NCBI GenBank assembly: GCA_029264635.1
Contig: JARIAA010000279.1
Coordinates: 1-26,760, forward strand
Length of the DNA stretch: 26,760 nucleotides
Reading direction: 5' to 3'
Source: Psychrobacter sp.
Lineage (GTDB): Bacteria > Pseudomonadota > Gammaproteobacteria > Pseudomonadales > Moraxellaceae
The notes under the pieces are model-generated. The model ran no database searches. It had not been told where the DNA came from and saw only the letters and a program-made list of their open reading frames with translations. A program made the position numbers and the translations under genes. Below are positions 1-6,853 of this stretch, piece after piece. Each line of letters starts with the position of its first letter. Position 1 is the stretch's first letter.

Positions 1-60
1 TGACTCAGCTTTGATAGCGTTAGTAAAACAAAAATATTCCCTATACCCTCATTAAAGCGT

Positions 61-66
61 TATGAT
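61..66 (+). promoter_or_regulatory. Candidate -10 box upstream of the DMT transporter gene
   Basis: TATGAT is a near-consensus sigma70 -10 hexamer 58 bases before the ATG of the transporter gene. The region 17-18 bases upstream (TTCCCT) is a poor -35 match, so this is only a candidate. Confidence 0.3.
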
Positions 67-123
67 CGCTCTTTTTCTGTCTTAGTACTGAATGACTCCA
101 AGCCAATCCAAGTAGAGAGAATA

Positions 124-1029
124 ATGACCCGACGCGACCTGATAACCTTTTTTGCTTTATCCTTTATGTGGTCACTCTCCTTTATATTTTACCGAGTAGG
201 CGTGCCTGAATTTGGCTCAATAAGCTTTGCCAGCCTCCGCGTGTTATTTGCTGGAATCACCATGTTGGTTTTTGTCCTCTTTAATTCAGAAAATCGCCGA
301 GGTATTCGCGAAAGATGGAAGCTACTTACCATAGTGGGGCTGTTCTCAACCGCCATCCCCTTTGTACTATTTTCCTTTTCAGCGCAGTCTGTAAACGCTG
401 GCGTATTAGCCGTATTAAATGCCTCTGTCCCGATGATGAGCGGTTTTATTGCCAGTACTTTTTTTAATGACAAGCTAGCAAAGAAGCAAATTCTCGGCTT
501 AGTGATTGGAGTTATTGGTGTCTTTATCTTGATGAGTGAGAATTTCTTTGCTGAACAAGAACAGGCATTAGATTTAAGTAAAGCCTTGCTACCGATGGGT
601 TACGCCTTATTAGGCTGTGTCGGCTATGCTACTGGTGCCAATATTACTAGGAATTATTTGGACGATCTCGCGCCTATTCCGATCACCGCAGGCTCGATCA
701 TTATTGCCAGCGTAGTCATGCTACCCATTGGTTTATACGAGTTCCCTTATGGCAAGAGTATTAGTCTGCAAGCTTGGGGTTCGGTAATTTGTATTGGGGT
801 ATTCTCAACGGCAATCGCGCTTATTTTTATGAATCAATTAATTAAGAATATTGGTCCCATGCGTGCTACCAGTATTACGCTAGTGATTCCCATCTTTGCT
901 ATATTTTTTGGTTATATATTGCTTGATGAGGCGTTAGATATCTTTGCTATTGTGGGCTCAGTGGTAATATTATTTGGGACTTACTTATCTCTGAATTTAT
1001 CTTTGAAGGGATTGGTAAAAGCTAAGTAG
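124..1029 (+). CDS. EamA/DMT-superfamily inner-membrane transporter
   Basis: The 301-residue protein is almost entirely hydrophobic and has about ten membrane helices arranged as two repeats, the normal size and layout of EamA (RhaT/YdcZ-like) drug/metabolite transporters. Typical features are the N-terminal segment LSFMWSLSFIFYRVG, the end of the first repeat around residues 124-140 (LGLVIGVIGVFIL) and the second-repeat segment LDEALDIFAIVGSVVILFG near the C-terminus. Family members export or import small metabolites such as amino acids across the inner membrane; nothing here reveals the substrate. The ATG is preceded by the purine-rich AGAGAG, a plausible ribosome binding site. It is transcribed alone, is convergent with the next gene, and ends in TAG before a terminator. 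Confidence 0.9.
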   Translation: MTRRDLITFFALSFMWSLSFIFYRVGVPEFGSISFASLRVLFAGITMLVFVLFNSENRRGIRERWKLLTIVGLFSTAIPFVLFSFSAQSVNAGVLAVLNASVPMMSGFIASTFFNDKLAKKQILGLVIGVIGVFILMSENFFAEQEQALDLSKALLPMGYALLGCVGYATGANITRNYLDDLAPIPITAGSIIIASVVMLPIGLYEFPYGKSISLQAWGSVICIGVFSTAIALIFMNQLIKNIGPMRATSITLVIPIFAIFFGYILLDEALDIFAIVGSVVILFGTYLSLNLSLKGLVKAK

Positions 1030-1050
1030 CTGTACTAAAGTCAAAACAAT

Positions 1051-1085
1051 AAAAAGCCCAATCTTTAAAGATCGAGCTTTTTATT
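1051..1085. terminator. Bidirectional rho-independent terminator
   Basis: An imperfect inverted repeat (AAAAAGCCCAATCTTT / AAAGATCGAGCTTTTT) forms a hairpin flanked by A and T runs. It lies between the convergent transporter gene and membrane-protein gene and can serve both. Confidence 0.75.
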
Positions 1086-1113
1086 TATAGAAAATAATTA
1101 TTCAAACCATTAT

Positions 1114-2154
1114 TTAACGTACATTGTTACCATAAGTGATAATAGGCTTGTCTAAGCGATAGTTTGCAGCGGCGCTCTTAGCACCCATAGTAGCGGCGAT
1201 AAAGGTTAAGATTGCACTGATTAACCAAAATAGACCAGTATATAGAGCAGCTTTACGAGCCACATCTTCTGCTTGTTGTAAGTTCTGATCTACAGTCTGC
1301 TGAGCTTGAGCGATATATTGCTCAGTCTGAGTTTTATACTCATTGAATGACTGTGATACTTCGTTACGTACTTCCATCGCTTGGGCTTCAGTTAGACCTT
1401 GTTGCTGTAGACGATTGATAATCTCAGGACCTTGTAGCATTTGCTCGATTGATGCCATGCGCTGTTTTGCATAATCATCAATGTTGCGCCAAGTATCTAA
1501 ATCAGTGAAGTCCATATCAGCAACATCACTCTTAGTGCTATTAACCATCTCTTCAACTACATTGGTAGTCGCAGCGATTTGTTGTTGGTTCAAACCTTGA
1601 GTGTTCTTAGCAACCATAGCTTCGATATCTTCGCGGCTAATGTTACCTGATACGGTTTGATAAACTTCTTGTGCTTTTTGCTGAACCGTACTGCTTTGAG
1701 CCGCTGTACCTGCTGCGGTCGCACCTGCTGCGGCGACACCGCCCGCGGTTCTAGCTACCGTACTTACTGTGCTACCTACTGCATTACCAGCAGTGGCTAA
1801 GATGCCAGTGGCACTACTTAGCGTAAAAAAGGTGGTTAGTAAAACAATTAAAGCTGCGGTTAACATACCTGTTAAGCTGGCATCTTTTGGATCAATATCA
1901 GTACCATCACCAAATAAAACTTCAGGTGCTGAGAATTTGATAGCAAAATAACCGGCTACAAAAGCGCTGACGAGTGCGGTAATAGCAGCATAGATACCGC
2001 CTGCAATGCTAGTTCCTTTTAAGTCAAACGGTAAAAATGAGCTTAAAATAAGAGCAATAGCGATCATAGCCATTACTACAATAAGTCCCATAATTAACCC
2101 GGCAATAACACCACGCCATGAAGGGCGGCGCTGTGGCGAATAAGTAGGTGTCAT
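1114..2154 (-). CDS. Unrecognised four-helix membrane protein with a Gln-rich helical domain
   Basis: I do not recognise this family. The 346-residue protein has a short basic N-terminus (RRPSWRG), two adjacent membrane helices (about residues 15-42 and 50-73), a third (about 93-115), an Ala/Gly/Thr-rich linker (about 117-155), a hydrophilic Gln/Glu-rich region that should be mostly helical (about 155-300), and a last membrane helix (about 302-325). The helical region contains several YxxTQ/QxxxxQ-like heptad-compatible stretches, suggesting a coiled coil or membrane-associated bundle. Start choice: an ATG two codons upstream (2158-2160) directly abuts the AAGGA motif with no spacing, whereas the ATG at 2152-2154 has AAGGA six bases upstream, so 2154 is preferred. 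It is monocistronic and convergent with the DMT transporter. A role in envelope organisation or stress is possible but not shown. Confidence 0.8.
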   Translation of the reverse strand: MTPTYSPQRRPSWRGVIAGLIMGLIVVMAMIAIALILSSFLPFDLKGTSIAGGIYAAITALVSAFVAGYFAIKFSAPEVLFGDGTDIDPKDASLTGMLTAALIVLLTTFFTLSSATGILATAGNAVGSTVSTVARTAGGVAAAGATAAGTAAQSSTVQQKAQEVYQTVSGNISREDIEAMVAKNTQGLNQQQIAATTNVVEEMVNSTKSDVADMDFTDLDTWRNIDDYAKQRMASIEQMLQGPEIINRLQQQGLTEAQAMEVRNEVSQSFNEYKTQTEQYIAQAQQTVDQNLQQAEDVARKAALYTGLFWLISAILTFIAATMGAKSAAANYRLDKPIITYGNNVR

Positions 2155-2475
2155 AATCATTCCTTATAAAAATTTTTGATTAAATATTCGTATAATTATC
2201 TTATTCATGAACAGTTGCTGATAAAGTCAGGAATAATAAACCAAACTTATACGCAGGCAACTGCTAATGATGAATATAGGGCAAGCATAAGGAAAAAGGC
2301 TAAGCATTGATAATGCTATTAGGTAGAAAATAGCTATCATCCTGTATACAAATGTTATTGTATGTCACAGAATCAAGGCAGTGTAAGCTTGTGTAAGACT
2401 TATAGGAGGGTTGTTAAGTTATTCATATTAATACTAATATTGCTTTTATTTGTAGTAATGAATGAAATTTGGATC
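2155..2475. other. Intergenic stretch without a supported gene
   Basis: This AT-rich segment separates the minus-strand membrane-protein gene from the tRNA terminator. It should contain the promoter of the membrane-protein gene, but I see no convincing -35/-10 pair. A 62-codon plus-strand frame (2362-2550) has no ribosome binding site and runs through the tRNA terminator, so I do not call it. Confidence 0.5.
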
Positions 2476-2512
2476 AAAAAAAACCCAGTTAAGTCATTAC
2501 AACTTAACTGGG
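2476..2512 (-). terminator. Rho-independent terminator of the tRNA transcript
   Basis: Read on the minus strand, a perfect 10-bp stem (CCCAGTTAAG / CTTAACTGGG) with a nine-base loop is followed by eight T residues. It lies 70 bases downstream of tRNA-Glu and clearly ends the tRNA transcript. Confidence 0.9.
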
Positions 2513-2581
2513 CTCTCGTACTTCATTTACTAGTCTTATCTTTTATTTAGAAAAGGGCTAATCAATGACGCCAAAGAGTGG

Positions 2582-2654
2582 CGTCCCCAGGGGGAGTCGA
2601 ACCCCCGTTACCGCCGTGAAAGGGCGGTGTCCTAGGCCTCTAGACGATGGGGAC
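2582..2654 (-). tRNA. tRNA-Glu (anticodon TTC)
   Basis: The 73-base minus-strand sequence folds as a standard cloverleaf: acceptor GTCCCCA/TGGGGAC, a D arm matching the bacterial tRNA-Glu pattern (CGTCTAGAGG), anticodon stem CCGCC/GGCGG around CTTTCAC (anticodon TTC), and T arm GGGGG-TTCGACT-CCCCC. The discriminator is G and CCA is not encoded (the next bases are CAC). It is co-transcribed with tRNA-Ala and lies downstream of gltX, the gene for its cognate synthetase. Confidence 0.97.
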
Positions 2655-2791
2655 GCATAGAGTGTCGTAGCTATAAAACTACAACGGTACTTCACAATAT
2701 CAGAGTGCATATTTATAAATAAATAGCCTTGCCTAGGTGCTGATACTGCATCTCAACAAAATTTATTATGGTAAAGCTGATAATAAATAGA

Positions 2792-2867
2792 TGGTGGAGC
2801 TAAACGGAGTCGAACCGTTGACCCCTTGCATGCCATGCAAGTGCTCTACCAACTGAGCTATAGCCCC
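2792..2867 (-). tRNA. tRNA-Ala (anticodon GGC)
   Basis: The 76-base minus-strand sequence starts GGGGCTATAGCTCAG and closely matches bacterial tRNA-Ala(GGC). The anticodon stem TTGCA/TGCAA encloses the loop with GGC, the T arm contains GGTTCGACTCC, and the 3' CCA is encoded. It lies 137 bases upstream of tRNA-Glu in the same transcript. Confidence 0.97.
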
Positions 2868-2884
2868 TCGCTAAGAGTGTTCGT

Positions 2885-2913
2885 ATTTTAGGTAAGAGCA
2901 GCAGTGTTGTCAA
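2885..2913 (-). promoter_or_regulatory. Sigma70-type promoter of the tRNA-Ala/tRNA-Glu transcript
   Basis: On the minus strand a perfect TTGACA (-35, 2908-2913) is followed after 17 bases by TAAAAT (-10, 2885-2890). The mature tRNA-Ala 5' end lies about 17 bases downstream of the -10. This near-consensus arrangement fits strong stable-RNA transcription and makes the tRNAs independent of gltX. Confidence 0.8.
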
Positions 2914-3103
2914 CTGCTATTTTAAAAAATTATTAATAAAAGAATCAAAAGGCTTCGTTTTGGCTAAAAGCATTCTAATTTAACGGTATGCACCTAGGTG
3001 ACCTATAGTCAGTCAAATATAAAAACAGTAGTGTTCTGCTAGGATAAACTTCTCTTGCTTATTATAAAGTTTTTTATTAAAAGCTTAACTATTCTATTAA
3101 CAA

Positions 3104-3147
3104 AAAGTAAATCGAAAGACTTCTACAATGGTCATCCGATTTACTTT
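3104..3147 (-). terminator. Probable terminator of gltX
   Basis: On the minus strand an 11-bp inverted repeat (AAAGTAAATCG / CGATTTACTTT) encloses a 22-base loop with a small inner GAC/GTC stem and is followed by TT. It lies 32 bases after the gltX stop. The long loop and short T run lower confidence. The rest of 2914-3103 holds no gene that I can support. Confidence 0.5.
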
Positions 3148-3178
3148 GTACTATAGGCTTTTTACTGTTAATGAAAAA

Positions 3179-4711
3179 CTATTCCGCTGCCAAAAAATCA
3201 GGCAAATCCGCGGCTGTTTTCTCAAGTTTCTTTAGTTTTTTCTTACCCAAGCCGCCAAGTATATCGACCGCGTGACGCAAGCGTATTAGGGTCATATCCG
3301 CGCCAATAATCCACATGGAGTTCATAACTGGTGTCGATGACGTGCTACCAGCGATAGCGATGAAGAACGGGGCAATAAAGTCGCGCATCTTAATATCAAG
3401 AGCAGCAGACAAACCTTTAATGGTGGCGTAAATGTTTGCTTCGGACCAAACGGGTAAGTTTTCTAGTTGCCAGATAGTCAGCTGCAAAATCTCCATAATT
3501 TGCTCATCTGAAAGCGACTTATGATTAAAGTCTTCCGCTTTAATCTGAGGAAGATTTTGAAAATAAAAGGCGCCCCAATTCACCGCGTCAGAAAGTAGCT
3601 CAATACGTGGCTGGATAGCGGCGGCAATGGCGGTGAGTTTATCGCTGTTACTTGCCCAATCAAGAATTTTGTTTTTTAATGCTTCAGGGGTGAGCGCGCG
3701 GAGCCACTCAGCGTTTAACCAGTAGAGCTTTTCGATATCAAAGATAGGCCCGCCAAGTGAGACGCGCTGAATGTCAAAGCTTGCGATCATTTCTTCTAAA
3801 GTGAACTTCTCAGCGTCGTTAGGCATCGAGTAGCCCATGCGACCTAGATAGTTGAGCAATGCTTCGGGTAGCACGCCTGCATCACGGTAATAGGTGATGG
3901 AGGTTGGGTTTTTACGCTTAGACAATTTTGATTTATCTGGGTTACGCAGTAGCGGCATGTGGCAAAGAACGGGCATCTCCCAACCAAAATACTCATACAG
4001 CAGCTGATGCTTGGGCGCTGAGTTCAGCCACTCTTCACCGCGCATCACGTGACTGATGTTCATCAGATGGTCGTCGACGACATTGGCAAGATGATAGGTT
4101 GGCATGCCGTCAGTTTTTAGCAGGACTTGCATATCAACTTGTGCCCAAGGAATCTCAACCGTACCGCGTAGCATATCTTGAACTTGGCAGACGCCTTCGG
4201 TTGGTACGCGCATACGAATGACGTGTGGTTTACCCTCACTGACCAGTTGCGCCGTTTTCTCAGGTGCCAAATGCGCGCAGCGACCATCGTAGCGTGGCGT
4301 CTCGCCATTGGCCATTTGTTCAGCGCGCATGACATCAAGCTCTTCGCTGGTACAAAAACAGCGAAACGCATGATCGCTATCTAAGAGCTTATCGGCGTGT
4401 TCTTTATAAATATCACCACGCTCGCTTTGGCGATAAGGGGCATGCGGGCCACCGACGTCTGGGCCCTCACTCCAGTCAAGACCGACCCAATGCAGCGCGT
4501 CCAAAATCATTTGCTCAGATTGTTCTGTTGAGCGGGTTTGGTCAGTGTCTTCAATACGCAAAATAAATTCGCCACCATGGGCTTTGGCAAAGGCTAAGTT
4601 AAATAGGGCAATATAAGCGGTACCCACATGCGGAAAACCAGTTGGAGAGGGCGCAATTCGAGTGCGGACAGGGCGAGTATTGGCATTTATATGAGCGGTG
4701 GTTTGATTCAT
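3179..4711 (-). CDS. gltX: Glutamate--tRNA ligase (glutamyl-tRNA synthetase)
   Basis: This cytosolic class I aminoacyl-tRNA synthetase charges tRNA-Glu with glutamate using ATP. The 510-residue length is slightly above the bacterial norm of about 470-500. Visible motifs are the HIGH-type signature PSPTGFPHVGTA (H28-V-G30), RIEDTDQTR around residues 52-60, the GluRS-type LRGTVEIPW region near 181, and the KMSKS-type signature KLSKR at 262-266. The C-terminal third is the helical anticodon-binding domain. The ATG start gives a short unconserved N-terminal tail before RTRIAPSPTG; the ribosome binding site is weak (GAGACTAAG). It is divergent from the dcw cluster and points towards tRNA-Ala and tRNA-Glu, a gene order that I recall from Moraxellaceae. 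It ends in TAG. Confidence 0.97.
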   Translation of the reverse strand: MNQTTAHINANTRPVRTRIAPSPTGFPHVGTAYIALFNLAFAKAHGGEFILRIEDTDQTRSTEQSEQMILDALHWVGLDWSEGPDVGGPHAPYRQSERGDIYKEHADKLLDSDHAFRCFCTSEELDVMRAEQMANGETPRYDGRCAHLAPEKTAQLVSEGKPHVIRMRVPTEGVCQVQDMLRGTVEIPWAQVDMQVLLKTDGMPTYHLANVVDDHLMNISHVMRGEEWLNSAPKHQLLYEYFGWEMPVLCHMPLLRNPDKSKLSKRKNPTSITYYRDAGVLPEALLNYLGRMGYSMPNDAEKFTLEEMIASFDIQRVSLGGPIFDIEKLYWLNAEWLRALTPEALKNKILDWASNSDKLTAIAAAIQPRIELLSDAVNWGAFYFQNLPQIKAEDFNHKSLSDEQIMEILQLTIWQLENLPVWSEANIYATIKGLSAALDIKMRDFIAPFFIAIAGSTSSTPVMNSMWIIGADMTLIRLRHAVDILGGLGKKKLKKLEKTAADLPDFLAAE

Positions 4712-4794
4712 CTTAGTCTCAAAATATAGTCAAGGTTAAGGAGGGATAAGTTAAAGACGCCTTTATGGAGCAATATGGCGTAAAATATAGTGCT

Positions 4795-4803
4795 AGTATA
4801 GCA
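4795..4803 (-). promoter_or_regulatory. Candidate extended -10 promoter of gltX
   Basis: Read on the minus strand, TGCTATACT matches an extended -10 element (TGn plus TATACT), about 85 bases before the gltX ATG. No good -35 box is visible, as is common for extended -10 promoters. Confidence 0.4.
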
Positions 4804-4842
4804 GGGATGTAGAATATTTTTTTCGAAAAGGCCTTCTAGCGC

Positions 4843-4870
4843 TTGACTACAGATATATCCTTGCGATAAT
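4843..4870 (+). promoter_or_regulatory. Candidate promoter of the dcw (rsmH-mraY) cluster
   Basis: TTGACT (4843-4848) and GATAAT (4865-4870) are separated by 16 bases, a good sigma70 match. It lies 160 bases before the preferred rsmH start and divergent from gltX. No mraZ gene or MraZ-type repeated boxes are seen between this promoter and rsmH. Confidence 0.55.
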
Positions 4871-5032
4871 AACGCTACACAAGTCATAACTTGTTTATTT
4901 TCATCTAATTACTGGCCAGATTGGTCGTCATCTATTGAGTCGTTTGTGTCCTTATCGAAATCGAAGCCAAAACCTGATCAACAACCTGAGTCAGATTCTA
5001 ATACCAGCCTGTCTTCTAGTACGGAGATTGGG

Positions 5033-6076
5033 ATGAATATCTCTGTTCAACACGCTAAGCCAGACAATACGATATCAGATGAGCTGAGTTTTGTGCATGA
5101 TGCGGTGCTTTTGCAAGAGACCGTCGCGGCGGTATTGGGTATCAAATGTTTACCTAAGCAAAAAAATGGTATGGAGGCTGAGAATAGCTTACAAGTAAGC
5201 GGTATTTACGTTGATGCAACCTTTGGGCGAGGTGGTCATAGCCGACTATTATTAAGTCAGCTTGCTGCTGATGCACAGTTGATTGTTTTTGACAAAGACC
5301 CGACAGCGATTGCCGTTGCTCAAGAGCTGGCAAGTACCGACAGCCGCGTGCATGTGGTTCATGATAGCTTTGCAACTTTGACGGACAGTCTGGCGGCCAT
5401 GGGTATTACGCAAGTTGACGGTTTAATGGCAGATTTGGGCATCTCATCACCGCAGATTGATGATGGTAGTCGTGGTTTTAGTTTTATGCGCGATGGTGCG
5501 GTTGATATTCGCATGGATACCAGTCGCGGTCAGTCGGTTGCCGAATGGCTTGAGCAGGTCGATGATGAGACTTTGGCTAATGTGCTTTATGAGTTTGGTG
5601 AAGAGCGCCACAGTCGCCGCATTGCGCGCGCCATCAAGCAGATGGATAGCTATCAGTCAACGCTTGAGCTGGCAGACGTCATCAAAGCTGCCCATCCAAA
5701 CTGGCAACGCGGCAAGCATCCTGCAACCCAGAGTTTTCAAGCCATGCGCATTTTTATTAATAATGAGCTTGGCGACGTTGATGATTTTTTAGAGCAAAGT
5801 ATCCCGATTTTAAAAGCAGGTGGTGAGCTTGCTGTAATCAGCTTCCATTCATTAGAAGATCGACGGATTAAGCAGTTTTTGCAGCGTCATAGTAAGGGGC
5901 AGTATCCAGAGGACGAGAGCTTGCCAATGCCGCCTAAGCGTCCGCGCTATTTTAGTAAACCCAAACGTATCGGCCCAAGTAAAGCTGAGGTCAACCGTAA
6001 TCCACGTTCGCGCAGCGCCTGGCTACGCGTTGCCACTCGTACGGATACTGGTTATCAACAGATCGTAGAGCAATAA
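5033..6076 (+). CDS. rsmH: 16S rRNA (cytosine(1402)-N(4))-methyltransferase RsmH
   Basis: RsmH (MraW) uses S-adenosylmethionine to methylate N4 of C1402 in the decoding region of 16S rRNA and is classically the first or second gene of dcw clusters. The SAM site is visible as YVDATFGRGGHS, followed by MADLGISSPQID, the highly conserved SRGFSFMRDGAVDIRMD and, towards the end, ISFHSLEDRRIKQF. Start choice: the ATG at 5033 has GGAG (5023-5026) six bases upstream. A GTG at 4946 would add 29 low-complexity Ser/Lys/Pro residues and has only a weak TTGAG site. Even from 5033 the protein (347 residues) is longer than the roughly 310 usual, partly because of an insertion between the conserved LLQETVAAVLGI and GIYVDATFGRGG segments. 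First gene of the cluster; a 351-base gap separates it from ftsL. Confidence 0.95.
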   Translation: MNISVQHAKPDNTISDELSFVHDAVLLQETVAAVLGIKCLPKQKNGMEAENSLQVSGIYVDATFGRGGHSRLLLSQLAADAQLIVFDKDPTAIAVAQELASTDSRVHVVHDSFATLTDSLAAMGITQVDGLMADLGISSPQIDDGSRGFSFMRDGAVDIRMDTSRGQSVAEWLEQVDDETLANVLYEFGEERHSRRIARAIKQMDSYQSTLELADVIKAAHPNWQRGKHPATQSFQAMRIFINNELGDVDDFLEQSIPILKAGGELAVISFHSLEDRRIKQFLQRHSKGQYPEDESLPMPPKRPRYFSKPKRIGPSKAEVNRNPRSRSAWLRVATRTDTGYQQIVEQ

Positions 6077-6427
6077 AGCACATACGGGGCGTATTTAGTG
6101 TTTTTATACGAAATATGCCAATAAGTACGCTGCTGTTAAAAACCTGTAAATATTATCTGCTAGGCTCACCCATTGCGTCTTTATTCAGCTATATTAGCGC
6201 CTGAATAAATTATTTGATTTGGGACTGATGTTATTATTCAGTCGAACCCGATAAAAACAGGTCAGCTTCATTTAAGATTGCCTGCATTTAAAGTTATATC
6301 GCGTGTTTGGTTTTATTGTTTTATTGTTTTATTTTTTATTAATGGTACTGATAAGTGATGAGATTTTTATCACTATAAGACAGCAACCACCTTCTATTTA
6401 CAGTTAAGTTCAATTTTTGAGATCGTC
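6077..6427 (+). other. Unusually long spacer between rsmH and ftsL with hairpin potential
   Basis: No gene is supported in these 351 bases. Just after the rsmH stop, GGCGTATTT (6088-6096) can pair with AAATATGCC (6111-6119). Further on, CTGAATAA (6201-6208) is complementary to two copies of TTATTCAG, at 6181-6188 and 6234-6241, so it could form either of two mutually exclusive hairpins. The run from about 6310 is T-rich with repeated TTTTATTG. A further short stem, GTGAT/ATCAC, lies near 6356-6374. The spacer may hold an internal promoter or attenuator for ftsL and downstream genes, but no clear -35/-10 pair was found. Confidence 0.4.
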
Positions 6428-6853
6428 ATGGCAATATCTGACAAACCTGCAAGCCGCCGCACCGCTGCGCCCAATACCACCGATGTTGGTGAGCTATTTG
6501 TGCGTCGATTTAGTGTCGTCAATATTTATGTGGTCGTGTTATTGCTATTAGCAGGTGCCATTGTATGGAGCGGTGTCAAAACTGCCGAAGACGTTCAGCA
6601 ATATCATCAGGATTATAAGACCTTGCAAGACATGAAAAAACAAGAGCGTAAGCTAAAAGTTGAACATCAGCGTTTGTTGATTGAGCAGCAGACCTTTAGT
6701 GCGACGCCGCAAATTGCCAGCCGTGCTGTCGCTGAGCTTGGCATGTATTCGCCAACGCTTAAAGACAAGCTGATTATCCAGCCAGGCGTATCTAGCCCTA
6801 TTGCCGCCGCTGCGTCCATGCCTTCTGCTGAAGTAGTGGAGGAGGCTCAATGA
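6428..6853 (+). CDS. ftsL: Cell division protein FtsL
   Basis: FtsL is a small bitopic inner-membrane protein that forms the FtsQLB divisome subcomplex with FtsB and FtsQ and helps activate FtsWI at the septum. The 141-residue protein shows the expected layout: a cytoplasmic N-terminus (1-29), one membrane helix (about 30-48, with VVVLLLLAGAIVW), then a charged helical periplasmic region suited to a coiled coil (about 52-90, rich in K, E and Q). The segment ending IASRAVAELGMYSPTLKDKL resembles the C-terminal part of FtsL domains, where the helix leads into a GM.xP-type motif. The identification also rests on position, between rsmH and ftsI. Its TGA overlaps the ftsI ATG (ATGA at 6850-6853), which suggests translational coupling. 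Confidence 0.9.
   Translation: MAISDKPASRRTAAPNTTDVGELFVRRFSVVNIYVVVLLLLAGAIVWSGVKTAEDVQQYHQDYKTLQDMKKQERKLKVEHQRLLIEQQTFSATPQIASRAVAELGMYSPTLKDKLIIQPGVSSPIAAAASMPSAEVVEEAQ

Noticed and set aside
2362..2550. 62-codon plus-strand frame with a hydrophobic middle
   Set aside because: It has no ribosome binding site and runs through the minus-strand tRNA terminator hairpin, which explains part of its sequence.
2990..2999. CACCTAGGTG palindrome
   Set aside because: Ten bases only, with no promoter or gene start nearby; chance is sufficient.
6308..6338. Repeated TTTTATTG units
   Set aside because: Simple T-rich sequence without regular structure; not a CRISPR or iteron array.
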